Assembly: GCF_947503125.1 (NCBI RefSeq)
Contig: NZ_CANNCR010000020.1
Location: 1 to 64,000 of the forward strand
Reading direction: 5' to 3'
DNA from: an uncultured Metabacillus sp.
GTDB taxonomy: Bacteria > Bacillota > Bacilli > Bacillales > Bacillaceae
DNA: 64,000 nt
Position numbers and translations under genes: made by a program. The notes beneath the pieces were generated by a model that ran no database searches, was not told the DNA's origin, and was given only the letters and a program-made list of their open reading frames with translations. Below are positions 35,713 to 44,705 of this stretch, piece after piece; the first letter of the stretch is position 1, and every line of letters begins with the position of its first letter.

Positions 35713-36915
35713 CTAAATTGAAATTGGCTGATCACTCACCGAATCAAGCTGATACTGAATCGCCGCCTTACATAATGTTTTAGCGGCAATAAGAAGCGCC
35801 TTTTCATCAATATCGAATTTAGGATGGTGATGTGGATAAGCTGCTTCCTTTTTAGCCGGCATGGCTCCAGTGAAAAAGAATGTTCCCTTCACATGCTGCA
35901 GATAATAGGCAAAATCTTCACCGCCCATTTGCAGCGGGCTTTCTTCTACCTCATAAACACCTGGAACCTTTTCGGCTATGTTTTTAAGAAATTCGGTTTC
36001 AGCTTGATGGTTTACAACAGCTGGGTAGCCTCGATAATACAGATAATCATATGCTGCTCCATTCATAAGACACGTACCTTTAACCACCTGCTCAATCTCT
36101 TGTTCGAGTTGTTTTCTTACCTCTTCCTCAAATGAACGTGCTGTTCCGATTAGTTTGGCAGAGTTGGCAATGATATTAAAGGCATTTTCAGCTACAAATG
36201 AACCAACGGTCACAACTGCGGAATGAGTAGGATCTATTTTGCGGCTGACAATTTGCTGCAGGCTGGTGACGATTTGGGAGCCGATCAGGATGGCATCTTT
36301 TGTTTTATGTGGCTGTGCTCCATGACCGCCTTTCCCATGGACCGTGATTTCAAATCGATCAGCTGCAGCCATGATCGGTCCCACCCGGTACTGGATTTTT
36401 CCAACAGGCTCAGTTGCCCAAAGATGTGTCCCAAAAATTACATCAACACCTTCCAAGCAGCCATCTTCGATCATCGAAAGTGCTCCGCCTGGCGCATATT
36501 CTTCTGCATGCTGATGGATCAGAATAATCTTTCCGTTTATTAGATGTCTGTTGTTGTGAAGCACCTTTGCTAAGACAAGCAATGTAGCGGTATGGCCGTC
36601 ATGACCACATGCATGCATGACCCCAGGAACCGTAGATTTATAGTCAACATCTTTTTCATCTTGTATCGGAAGGGCATCAAAGTCTGCTCGTAATGCAACG
36701 GTGGGACCCGGCAAATCTCCTTTGATGGTTGCCACAACACCGTTTCCGCCTACATTGGCTCTAACGGGGATACCAAGCTTTTTATAGTAATTCTCAATAT
36801 AGCTGGCTGTATTTACTTCCTGAAAGGAGAGCTCTGGATGCATATGTAAAAACCGGCGAATCTCTACCATTTCTGAATAATGGGCATCTAATGATGACCA
36901 TAACTGATCTAGCAT
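35713..36915 (-). CDS. yhaA: M20 family amidohydrolase YhaA
   Basis: 400-aa metal-dependent amidohydrolase of the aminoacylase/IAA-amino-acid-hydrolase group of M20. It has HMHPELSFQE, MHACGHDGHTA, HQHAEEYAPGG and GGHGAQPHKTKDA metal-ligand and dimerisation-domain motifs, and MGGEDFAYYL near the C terminus. Probably hydrolyses N-acyl amino acids or similar amides in the cytoplasm. The ATG at 36915 follows AGGAGGAAT. In B. subtilis it directly follows ecsC; here two genes intervene. Confidence 0.85.
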   Translation of the reverse strand: MLDQLWSSLDAHYSEMVEIRRFLHMHPELSFQEVNTASYIENYYKKLGIPVRANVGGNGVVATIKGDLPGPTVALRADFDALPIQDEKDVDYKSTVPGVMHACGHDGHTATLLVLAKVLHNNRHLINGKIILIHQHAEEYAPGGALSMIEDGCLEGVDVIFGTHLWATEPVGKIQYRVGPIMAAADRFEITVHGKGGHGAQPHKTKDAILIGSQIVTSLQQIVSRKIDPTHSAVVTVGSFVAENAFNIIANSAKLIGTARSFEEEVRKQLEQEIEQVVKGTCLMNGAAYDYLYYRGYPAVVNHQAETEFLKNIAEKVPGVYEVEESPLQMGGEDFAYYLQHVKGTFFFTGAMPAKKEAAYPHHHPKFDIDEKALLIAAKTLCKAAIQYQLDSVSDQPISI

Positions 36916-37068
36916 AATTCCTCCTCCTCAAAGATAAAAATTGTTAACAGCTTTATAAAAACATATATCTCGATATCAAAATGTATTAGAATAAGTAAGG
37001 AATTTATATTAGCTTGATTGTAGTTAAAAAATTTAAAAAATTCAAGAATTTAATTCGACTGGAGGATA

Positions 37069-37314
37069 ATGGTGAAAAAGCTATATGTAGTATTATTGTT
37101 GTTATTTGCCTTATTTGGACTCATCTTAGTTATTAAAACCAATGCTATCAACAGGTTCGACACAATGATTGGAAAGGGGCAGCAAGCTAGAAAGGAGAAA
37201 AATCAATCAAGATGCTGCTATGGAATATATATGAATGAGGATAGAGTTTTGACACTAAACTTCAGTACTTGGACCATTAAGGTCGAGGTGCTGAAGTTTT
37301 TTTATTCCGAATAA
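37069..37314 (+). CDS. Short signal-anchored reading frame, unknown function, probably degraded
   Basis: 81 codons starting MVKKLYVVLLLLFALFG, a clear N-terminal membrane or signal helix, then a basic region with no recognisable family. CTGGAGG lies just upstream; a GTG at 37072 has better spacing than the ATG. The last third runs through a strong terminator hairpin (37259-37303), so the coding end is probably not original and the gene may be a deletion remnant. Confidence in expression is low. Confidence 0.4.
   Translation: MVKKLYVVLLLLFALFGLILVIKTNAINRFDTMIGKGQQARKEKNQSRCCYGIYMNEDRVLTLNFSTWTIKVEVLKFFYSE
37259..37303 (+). terminator. Terminator inside the end of the short frame
   Basis: ACTTCAG (37259-37265) pairs with CTGAAGT (37291-37297), with an inner GGACC/GGTC pairing, followed by seven T residues. 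Confidence 0.8.
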
Positions 37315-37462
37315 AGCTCTATTAAATGTGAGGTTTATTAATATTGGAGTAAATGTTTTTATATAATTCCTTATTCATTTAGTTAAATTGTACAAGGAAT
37401 TGTATGAAATTTCACAAATCTTCTAATGAAACTTATAAATTGATCGGTTAAACTAGTCATAA

Positions 37463-37491
37463 ATTGAATGTTATATTTATTAACATTCAAT
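37463..37491. promoter_or_regulatory. Perfect inverted repeat upstream of the YfcC-family gene
   Basis: Arms ATTGAATGTTA (37463-37473) and TAACATTCAAT (37481-37491) flank seven bases. It lies 34 bp before the transporter ATG, a typical operator position, and has no T-run on the plus strand. The binding protein is unknown; the Lrp regulator at 43354 is one candidate. Confidence 0.55.
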
Positions 37492-37524
37492 GATAGTTAT
37501 TATAACAAAAAAGGGGGAGTAAGA

Positions 37525-38976
37525 ATGACGTTAGAGAAAGTGGAGAAGGCTGCTTTGGATATTCCAATGGAATCCAATAAAGTTAAAAAGAGATTCAAAC
37601 TGCCGCATATTTACGTTCTTTTATTTTTGTTTATTACTCTTGCAGCTATCGCTACTTATTTCGTTCCTGCTGGAGTATATGAAAGAATACCTGGTCCTGA
37701 GGGGAGGACAACAATTGATCCTGATTCATTTCAATGGGTTGAACGGTCACCTGTTGGATTGACTGAATTTATGACAGCTATACCGAGGGGCTTGGTTGCT
37801 GCTGGCGAGGTTGTGTTTTTTACATTTATTATTGGCGGTATCTTTGCGGTTATTCGAAATACAGGGCTTATTGAAATAGGAGTTGACAGACTAACAAGAA
37901 AGTTTTCAACCAGAAGTATTACACTAATTCCCGTGCTTATGGTTGCGTTTGCCACTGTCTGCAGTTTGATCGGTACACAGGAATTAAGTCTGGTGTATGT
38001 TCCGGTTATCTTACCGTTGATGATTGCTATGGGCTATGATTCAATGGTTGCTGCTGCGGTAGCTTTAGTTGCAACTACTGCAGGATTTATGACAGGGTTT
38101 CTTAATCCAATAAATACAGGCTTGGGGCAAAAGATTTCAGGTCTTCCCGTGTTTTCGGGAATAGAGATGAGATTCATCGCTTTCGTTGTATTTGTATTGG
38201 TCGGAATCTTTTATATTGTCCGTTACGCTCAAAAGATAAAAAGAAATCCAAAGTCAAGTCTGGTATATGAGGAAGATGTAAGTAAGAGAACCGTTTATTT
38301 AAATAAATCGGAAGGAAATAAACCAGATGCAACAATGCGTCAAAAAGTTGCATTCCTTGTCCTTTTTGGGTTTTTTGTTTTACTCGTTTATGGAGTATTA
38401 GCAAAAGGGTGGTTTATGCTAGAGATGGCAGGACTGTTCATTTTGATGGGAATCGTTGTTGGAATGATTTCCGGATTAAGCCTAACGAATATTTGTGAAG
38501 GATTTAATGAAGGCTTCCGCGAGGTGTTGGTTGGTGCCATTATTATTGGCGTAGCCAGAGCGGTTGCAGTCGTATTGGAAGATGGCCAGGTGATGGATAC
38601 GATTGTGAATAGCTTAGGTGCTGCTGTTGGTGAATTTCCAGCTATTTTTAGTGCAATTGGAATGTTCTTTGTCCAAATGCTGTTTAGCTTCTTAGTTCCT
38701 TCTGGAAGCGGGCAAGCCCTGGTGACAATGCCAATTTTAGCGCCGCTTTCGGATTTAATTGGAGTAACAAGGCAGACGGCTGTATTAGCCTATCAATTTG
38801 GTGATGGTCTGGGAAATATATTATTCCCAACTTCCGGATACTTTTTGGCAACTTTGGCACTTGCTGGTGTTCCTTGGCAAAAATGGGTCCGTTTCTACAT
38901 GCCGTTGTTTTTAATCTGGCTTGTGCTGGCCATTGTATTTCTTATTATTGCACAATTGATACAGTGGAACGGGTAA
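37525..38976 (+). CDS. YfcC family membrane transporter
   Basis: 483-aa polytopic membrane protein with about 12 helices. A hydrophilic N terminus of about 25 residues precedes the first helix. It matches the YfcC/C4-dicarboxylate-carrier-like family of the ion transporter superfamily, with ATYFVPAGVYER after helix one and VPSGSGQALVTMPILAPL in the C-terminal half. The ATG at 37525 follows AAGGGGGAG; an upstream in-frame ATG at 37468 lies inside the inverted repeat. Members are proposed to move amino acids, dipeptides or small acids; the substrate here is unknown. Next to peptide- and amide-cleaving enzymes. Confidence 0.82.
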   Translation: MTLEKVEKAALDIPMESNKVKKRFKLPHIYVLLFLFITLAAIATYFVPAGVYERIPGPEGRTTIDPDSFQWVERSPVGLTEFMTAIPRGLVAAGEVVFFTFIIGGIFAVIRNTGLIEIGVDRLTRKFSTRSITLIPVLMVAFATVCSLIGTQELSLVYVPVILPLMIAMGYDSMVAAAVALVATTAGFMTGFLNPINTGLGQKISGLPVFSGIEMRFIAFVVFVLVGIFYIVRYAQKIKRNPKSSLVYEEDVSKRTVYLNKSEGNKPDATMRQKVAFLVLFGFFVLLVYGVLAKGWFMLEMAGLFILMGIVVGMISGLSLTNICEGFNEGFREVLVGAIIIGVARAVAVVLEDGQVMDTIVNSLGAAVGEFPAIFSAIGMFFVQMLFSFLVPSGSGQALVTMPILAPLSDLIGVTRQTAVLAYQFGDGLGNILFPTSGYFLATLALAGVPWQKWVRFYMPLFLIWLVLAIVFLIIAQLIQWNG

Positions 38977-39089
38977 ATTCAGTAGAATAAAGATTTTTAC
39001 AATTTATCACCTTTATTCATTTAAAGGAATAAACATTCTTATCTCGAATAATATATTGAAAGTTAGAAAACGAGATAGGAGAGAGACAA

Positions 39090-40073
39090 ATGGAATACAA
39101 AGTATTGGGCAAAAGCGGTTTATTAGTATCAGAACTTTGTTTAGGTGCCATGACCTTTGGAAAGGAGGTCAATGAATCTGACTCTATTGAGATGATTCAT
39201 CGCTTCTTGGATAAGGGAGGAAATTTCATCGATACAGCAGATGTTTATGTTGGCGGTGAATCTGAGCGGATTGTCGGCAAGGCGATTAAAGATCGCCGTT
39301 CCGAAGTAGTGCTGGCAACAAAGGTAAGAATGCGGGTAGGTCCTCATCCAAATGATTTTGGCTATTCACGCCGTCGCATTATGGAAGGTGTCGACCAAAG
39401 TTTGAAGCGTTTAAACACGGATTATATCGATCTTTATCAGCTTCACGTCTGGGATAATATCACACCTATTGAAGAAACGATCAGAACATTAGATGATCTT
39501 GTCAGTTCTGGCAAAGTAAGATACATAGGGTGTTCAAACTTTTTGGCGTGGCAAATGATGAAGGCTTTATCTTATAGTGATTTTCATAATCTTGTTCGAT
39601 TTATCTCCATACAGCCACAATATAGTTTACTTAACCGTGAAATGGATAGGGAAGTCCTCCCATTGTGCAAAGAAGAAAATGTCGGTGTCATTCCGTGGGC
39701 ACCAATTGGGGGAGGTTTCTTAACTGGGAAATACAAGCAAGGTGAAAAACCTCAAAGCGGAAGACTTTCCCATGGGGGTGGTGAATCAAGCTGGGAAAAT
39801 AGAGCCACGGAAAGGAACTTTGCTATTTTAAAAGTCGTTCAGGAAGCATCGCATGAACTGGACAAAACCCCTGCTCAAGTCGCATTAAATTGGCTGCTAA
39901 ATAAAGAAGAAGTCACCTCACCGATTTTTGGTGCCAGCAGCCTTGAGCAATTCGAAGAAAATATGGGCAGTGTTGGTTGGAGATTAACAGAAGAGCAATG
40001 GAATAAACTCGATGAAGTTAGCAAGCTTCCGAGTGAATATCCGACAAGGTTTCTTGAGAAGTTTCGTCGGTAA
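39090..40073 (+). CDS. Aldo/keto reductase
   Basis: 327-aa TIM-barrel oxidoreductase. The catalytic tetrad regions are FIDTADVY (Asp, Tyr), LATKVRM (Lys) and QLHVWD (His). An NADP-binding end, IFGASSLEQFEENM, is near the C terminus. Reduces carbonyl compounds or oxidises alcohols with NADP(H). The ATG at 39090 follows GATAGGAGAG. Its substrate is not predictable. A terminator follows at 40105. Confidence 0.87.
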   Translation: MEYKVLGKSGLLVSELCLGAMTFGKEVNESDSIEMIHRFLDKGGNFIDTADVYVGGESERIVGKAIKDRRSEVVLATKVRMRVGPHPNDFGYSRRRIMEGVDQSLKRLNTDYIDLYQLHVWDNITPIEETIRTLDDLVSSGKVRYIGCSNFLAWQMMKALSYSDFHNLVRFISIQPQYSLLNREMDREVLPLCKEENVGVIPWAPIGGGFLTGKYKQGEKPQSGRLSHGGGESSWENRATERNFAILKVVQEASHELDKTPAQVALNWLLNKEEVTSPIFGASSLEQFEENMGSVGWRLTEEQWNKLDEVSKLPSEYPTRFLEKFRR

Positions 40074-40104
40074 AATATTCTAATAAAAAATAAATTAGCA
40101 TGTC

Positions 40105-40140
40105 GGCCAAAATCCTCTGAGAGATTTTGGCCAATTTTTT
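40105..40140 (+). terminator. Terminator after aldo/keto reductase gene
   Basis: GGCCAAAATC and GATTTTGGCC form a perfect 10-bp stem, followed by AATTTTTT. The rest of the 330-bp gap to 40405 holds one further inverted repeat (GTTTCGTTT at 40233-40241, AAACGAAAC at 40271-40279) and the promoter region of the next gene. Confidence 0.85.
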
Positions 40141-40405
40141 GACCACTTTTGATGGTAATAGTTGTTCCTTTTATTGTGTAAGATGAAATCTAACATGCTT
40201 AAAAATAGCATTAACGGTGGTTGAGCTACTCTGTTTCGTTTTGAGAATTAAAAAACGTTAAAAGCCTTCGAAACGAAACTAAAATTAATTGATTAATTTC
40301 AAAATGTTAAAAAACTGTGTGAGAATATGTGACAAGAACCCCTTCTGTTGAAAAGAATGTTGTTATAATGATCTCAATATTCAGACAATAGAAGGAGGAT
40401 TTTTA

Positions 40406-41653
40406 ATGAAAAAGACACATCCGGCATTTGTTATTTTTCTCTTTTTTTTAGGTTGGGTATTTATGTATGCTGATCGCAACATCCTTTCTCCGGTTATGGG
40501 CAGCATCGGAGAAGAATGGGGACTTGATAAGGCTCAGTTAGGTTTGATGTCAACTGTATTTTTTGCTGCTTATGCCCTTATGCAAATACCTACAGGGTTT
40601 TTAGCTGATAAGTTTGGAAGGGTAAAAGTGTTAGTTGCCGGGTATGTGTTATTTGGTGTTGCAACCTATTTGAGCGGTTTAGCCGCCAGCTTTGCTATTT
40701 TTTTATTGATGAGAGCTTTAACAGGTTTAGGAGAAGGAACGTATTATGGTTCCCAGTATGGAATATCATCGAGCATAACACCTAAAAAATATCGGGGACT
40801 TGTATCGGCTTTGATTAACAGCGGAATGGCGTTTGGTATCTCACTCGGATTTATTGCATCTAGTTATTTTACATATACATTAAATAAAGGCTGGCAATTT
40901 CCTTTTTATGTATTTGCTGTACCGACAATTATTGTGGCGATTTTAATAGGAATATTTGTTAAAGATAATCACCATAAAGAGCAAAAGCAAGAGAAGGCAA
41001 TACAAGAAAAAGGCAATATGAAGCTATTATTTACAAAAAATCATCTTTTTGTGTATCTATTAATCTTTTGTTCTTTATATGGATTTTTTGGGATGCTGAC
41101 TTGGCTTCCTTACTATTTACAAACCGCCCGAGGAGTGGATGCTTCACAAACTGGCATCATTGCATCTTTAGTGCCATGGGCTTCAATTCCTGGTGCCATC
41201 ATCTTTGGAATTTTATCAGACAAAATAAAAAGCAAAAAGCCTTTAATTATTTCATTGGCGTTGGCGGGGGCATTATGTCAATTTGCCATTCCTTATATTG
41301 AAAACTATTCCTTGCTTCTTATAGGTTTAGTTCTTTATGGATTACTTGGAAAATTAGCGCTTGATCCGGTTTTAATTTCGTATATGGCTGATATTACCCC
41401 TTCTTCCATGTATTCGAGAGTTTATGGATTTTTTAACTTTAGCGGCATGCTATCTTCCATTTTTGCTCCTTACATTACCGGGTATTTTGCTGATCAAACG
41501 GGAAGTCTTGAATTCGGCTTTTATTTATCAGGAGTGCTCTTAATTGTAGGAGGGATTCTGTTTATCTTTACAGATAAGCAAATTAAACCAACAATTGATT
41601 CTTCATCAACTGTCAAGGTAGGAAAATTAGCTGAGGAGGGTAAAGTAGGGTGA
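40406..41653 (+). CDS. MFS transporter
   Basis: 415-aa major-facilitator protein with 12 predicted helices and a central cytoplasmic loop near residues 190-210 (KDNHHKEQKQEKAIQEKG). The motif GFLADKFGRVKV lies between helices 2 and 3, as in anion/organic-acid cotransporters. The ATG follows AGAAGGAGG. Its stop overlaps the GTG start of the gamma-glutamyltransferase-family gene, so transporter and enzyme are likely co-expressed and may share a substrate pathway. Confidence 0.85.
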   Translation: MKKTHPAFVIFLFFLGWVFMYADRNILSPVMGSIGEEWGLDKAQLGLMSTVFFAAYALMQIPTGFLADKFGRVKVLVAGYVLFGVATYLSGLAASFAIFLLMRALTGLGEGTYYGSQYGISSSITPKKYRGLVSALINSGMAFGISLGFIASSYFTYTLNKGWQFPFYVFAVPTIIVAILIGIFVKDNHHKEQKQEKAIQEKGNMKLLFTKNHLFVYLLIFCSLYGFFGMLTWLPYYLQTARGVDASQTGIIASLVPWASIPGAIIFGILSDKIKSKKPLIISLALAGALCQFAIPYIENYSLLLIGLVLYGLLGKLALDPVLISYMADITPSSMYSRVYGFFNFSGMLSSIFAPYITGYFADQTGSLEFGFYLSGVLLIVGGILFIFTDKQIKPTIDSSSTVKVGKLAEEGKVG

Positions 41654-43230
41654 GTAAAGGAATTGTAGGGAGCAAGACAATGGTTGTAAGCCCACATTAT
41701 CTTGCATCACAAGCTGGAAATACGATTCTTCAAAAAGGGGGAAATGCTTTTGATGCAGCAGTAGCGGTTAGTGCCTGCCTTGCAGTGGTATATCCGCATA
41801 TGACCGGGCTTGGAGGTGACTCCTTTTGGCTGACATATAGTACTAAGGATAAAAGGATCCGTGCTTATAATGGAAGCGGCAGGTCAGGATCTAACGTAAC
41901 ACGTGAAGTATACAAGGGGAAAAGCTCCATTCCGACTCGCGGGATTGAAAGTGTCATAACCGTACCGGGAATGGTTGATAGCTGGGATGCAATCCTGAAG
42001 GAGTATGGAAGGTTATCATTAGTAGAAGTACTAGAACCAGCTATCGAGTATGCAAGAACAGGTTTTCCTTTTTCAAAGGATCAGCATGAGAATACGGTGA
42101 AATGTATTGAGATGCTGCAAAGAGATGACGATGCAGCAGCTATTTTTCTTCCTGATCACAAGGTGCCAAATGTAAATGAGAGATTTATCCAAGCTGATTT
42201 AGCCGACACATTGAAGGAGATTGCCAGAAACGGCAGGGAGAGCTTTTATAAAGGCGACTTAGGAAAGCGAATCATCCATCGTTTAAAAGAAAAAGGCGGA
42301 TTGCTTAATGAGACTGATTTTGCTGAACATAAGGGAGTATGGACTGAGCCGATATCAACTACATATCGAGGCTACCATATGTATCAAGCACCGCCTAATT
42401 CACAAGGCTTTACAGGTCTAATGGCCCTAAATATCCTTGAAAACTATGACTTTTCTTCGATTTTACAAGGCTCATATGAATATTATCATTTATTAGTAGA
42501 AACATTAAAAAGATGTTTTCATGATCGAAATCATTATTTAACTGACCCGGACTTTCACTCCATTCCATTAGATAAATTACTGAGTAAATCTTATGCACAA
42601 AAAATGGCACGCTCAATTCAATTTGATCGAGCAAGGCATATTCAAACACAATCGGTTGGCAGTGATACCGCTCATGCTGCAGTTATAGATGAGGAGGGGA
42701 ATGCTGTTTCCTTTATACAAAGTCTATACTTTGAATTCGGATCAGGAGTAGTTGCAGGGGATACTGGAATTATTATGCAGAACAGGGGTTCATTCTTTTC
42801 GCTTGATTCTTCACATGTCAATCGCTTGGAGCCAAGAAAAAGAACCTTCCATACACTAATGCCTGCGATGGCGTTTAAAGATGGACGACCTCGCATTCTC
42901 TACGGTACCCAAGGTGGTGAAGGACAGCCGCAAACACAAACCGTTATGATAACAAGAATGATCGATTATGGTATGGATCCACAACAGGCTATTAGTGAAC
43001 CTCGATTTGTATGGGGCAGAACCTGGGGAGAAGCTACACAAGAGCTCAAGATTGAAGGCCGCGTACCTTTAGCTGTTATTGAGCAATTAATGGCAGCGGG
43101 GCATCTCGTTAAAAGGGTAGGTGAATTTGATGGAATTATGGGGCATGCAAATGCGATAATGATTGATGATCAAGGCTTTCTGCATGGCGGAGTTGATCCA
43201 AGAAGTGACGGAGCTGCTATTGGAAGATAA
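41650..43230 (+). CDS. Gamma-glutamyltransferase family protein
   Basis: 526-aa N-terminal-nucleophile hydrolase. The probable catalytic residue is Thr340 in GSDTAHAAVID, where the precursor would be cut into large and small subunits. GLGGDSFWL and YNGSGRSG are conserved N-terminal segments and GGEGQPQTQ lies in the small subunit. No signal peptide is seen, so it is probably cytoplasmic, unlike secreted Ggt. The start is GTG at 41650, overlapping the MFS stop, with GAGGAGG upstream. Possible substrates are gamma-glutamyl compounds; members of this family also include cephalosporin-type acylases. Confidence 0.84.
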   Translation: MSKGIVGSKTMVVSPHYLASQAGNTILQKGGNAFDAAVAVSACLAVVYPHMTGLGGDSFWLTYSTKDKRIRAYNGSGRSGSNVTREVYKGKSSIPTRGIESVITVPGMVDSWDAILKEYGRLSLVEVLEPAIEYARTGFPFSKDQHENTVKCIEMLQRDDDAAAIFLPDHKVPNVNERFIQADLADTLKEIARNGRESFYKGDLGKRIIHRLKEKGGLLNETDFAEHKGVWTEPISTTYRGYHMYQAPPNSQGFTGLMALNILENYDFSSILQGSYEYYHLLVETLKRCFHDRNHYLTDPDFHSIPLDKLLSKSYAQKMARSIQFDRARHIQTQSVGSDTAHAAVIDEEGNAVSFIQSLYFEFGSGVVAGDTGIIMQNRGSFFSLDSSHVNRLEPRKRTFHTLMPAMAFKDGRPRILYGTQGGEGQPQTQTVMITRMIDYGMDPQQAISEPRFVWGRTWGEATQELKIEGRVPLAVIEQLMAAGHLVKRVGEFDGIMGHANAIMIDDQGFLHGGVDPRSDGAAIGR

Positions 43231-43353
43231 GTTGACTTCCTAAAAATCTCGTTGAATGATTTTAGGTATAAACTTTCTTTCGTCTTAAAGGCTTTCATCC
43301 AATGTCTGTTAATATTATACTCATACTAAATAATGCTAAAGGATGGGTATAAT

Positions 43354-43803
43354 GTGAAGATCGATAACATTGATAGGAGAATTCTTGAGTTACTAACAGT
43401 TAATGGAAGAATGTCGTATTCTGATATAGGGAAAGAACTGGATTTGTCCAGAGTATCTGTTCGCGAACGTGTAAACCAACTAATAAAAAATGAAGTCATT
43501 GAAAAATTCAGCGTCGTGATTAATTCCGAAAAAATGGGAAAGAATGTTTCTGCCTTTTTTGAAGTAGATTGTGAGCCTGGATCCTTAGTATCGGTTGCAG
43601 AAACGTTAGCAGATAATCCTTGTGTATCCAGCTGTTATCAAATGACTGGTCCAAGTACACTGCATATGCATGTGTTAGTAGATGACTTTGGTGCGTTAGA
43701 AAAGTTTATCAATAATGAGCTGTATGCACTTGAAGGAATTACAAGAGTAGAGAGCCATATTTTGCTTCGACGCTTTAAGAGTCGAAGCGGCTTGAAATTA
43801 TAG
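43354..43803 (+). CDS. Lrp/AsnC family transcriptional regulator
   Basis: 149-aa regulator. The N-terminal helix-turn-helix is MSYSDIGKELDLSRVSVRER and a C-terminal RAM ligand-binding domain runs from about 65 to 140. The GTG at 43354 is chosen: GGATGG lies seven bases upstream, and the resulting start MKIDNIDRRILELL is standard for Lrp; the ATG at 43333 has no site. It probably responds to an amino acid and regulates the neighbouring transport and gamma-glutamyltransferase genes. Confidence 0.83.
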   Translation: MKIDNIDRRILELLTVNGRMSYSDIGKELDLSRVSVRERVNQLIKNEVIEKFSVVINSEKMGKNVSAFFEVDCEPGSLVSVAETLADNPCVSSCYQMTGPSTLHMHVLVDDFGALEKFINNELYALEGITRVESHILLRRFKSRSGLKL

Positions 43804-43817
43804 AATGGCTATTCGAG

Positions 43818-43874
43818 AAGGTTACTCTCATTATGCCCTTGAGAAAAGGGGAAATGAGCTTAACCTCTTTTTTT
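43818..43874 (+). terminator. Terminator after the Lrp-family gene
   Basis: A long imperfect stem: GGTTA-CTCTCATT (from 43820) pairs with AATGAGCTTAACC (to 43865), with an inner CCCTT/AAGGGG pair, then TCTTTTTTTG. The remaining stretch to 44129 is AT-rich with no reading frame worth calling. Confidence 0.75.
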
Positions 43875-44129
43875 GAAAAATATTTAAGAATTTATAGAAA
43901 CAAGTGAATTTTTACTTTATAATTGTAAAAGAGTAAAAAATCTTCCGTTTGTTAGGTTATATTTTAATATATATTAACAATAGGATATAAAATTGACATA
44001 TAATAAATTATTCGTCATAAAGTTTATCGTAAGAAGGTAAAAAGGAAAAAGTGCTTTCGGGGAAGATAAGTCATAATTTACAAAAAGTTTTAATGTAAGT
44101 AGAAAAAATAATTTGCAAAGGAAGATCAT

Positions 44130-44705
44130 ATGAAACATCTTCAATTATTTTTAGCGTTTTTCCGTGTTGGGATTTTAGGCTATGGCGGAGGTCCATCCTC
44201 TATACCGCTTGTACATAAAGAAGTCGTGGATCATTATAAATGGATGAATGATGATGAATTTGCCGATGTTTTGGCATTAGGCAACACATTGCCAGGTCCA
44301 ATTGCCACCAAAATGGCTGGTTATATCGGTTATAGAGTAGCAGGAATATTAGGGCTTATTAATGCAACCTTGTCGACTATATTACCAACAATTATCTTAA
44401 TGATCGTTCTGCTAACGACTATTTCTTCTGTTAAAGACTATCCTTGGGTTCAGGGGATGACTGCTGCGGTCGTTCCTGTAGTTGGCGTTATGCTTGCAAC
44501 CTTAACATGGGAATTTTTTGCGAAATCTAAAGAATCCTTGGGATGGCTAAAATCAATTCTATTTTTAGTCGGCAGTTTCTTGTTATTGGAGGTTATAGGG
44601 TTACATCCAGCCATTTTGATTGGCGGCCTTTTACTTGCAGCCATCTTTAAAAAAGATAAAAATCCTGAATCAGATCGTACAGTTGAGAGGGGGAATGCTT
44701 CATGA
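44130..44705 (+). CDS. Chromate transporter family half-protein (ChrA N-type)
   Basis: 191-aa membrane protein of the short-chain CHR family with about five helices. It has the repeated-domain motif GYGGGPSSIPLVHKEVV and ALGNTLPGPIATKMAGYIGY. Short CHR proteins work as pairs, and the second half follows at 44702 with a 4-bp ATGA overlap. Chromate efflux is known for some pairs; others are untested, so the ion is uncertain. Confidence 0.82.
   Translation: MKHLQLFLAFFRVGILGYGGGPSSIPLVHKEVVDHYKWMNDDEFADVLALGNTLPGPIATKMAGYIGYRVAGILGLINATLSTILPTIILMIVLLTTISSVKDYPWVQGMTAAVVPVVGVMLATLTWEFFAKSKESLGWLKSILFLVGSFLLLEVIGLHPAILIGGLLLAAIFKKDKNPESDRTVERGNAS

Noticed and set aside
40233-40279. Inverted repeat GTTTCGTTT/AAACGAAAC as an operator or terminator
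   Set aside because: The arms are 29 bases apart, no T-run follows, and it is far from the next start codon. Kept only as a remark in the terminator entry.
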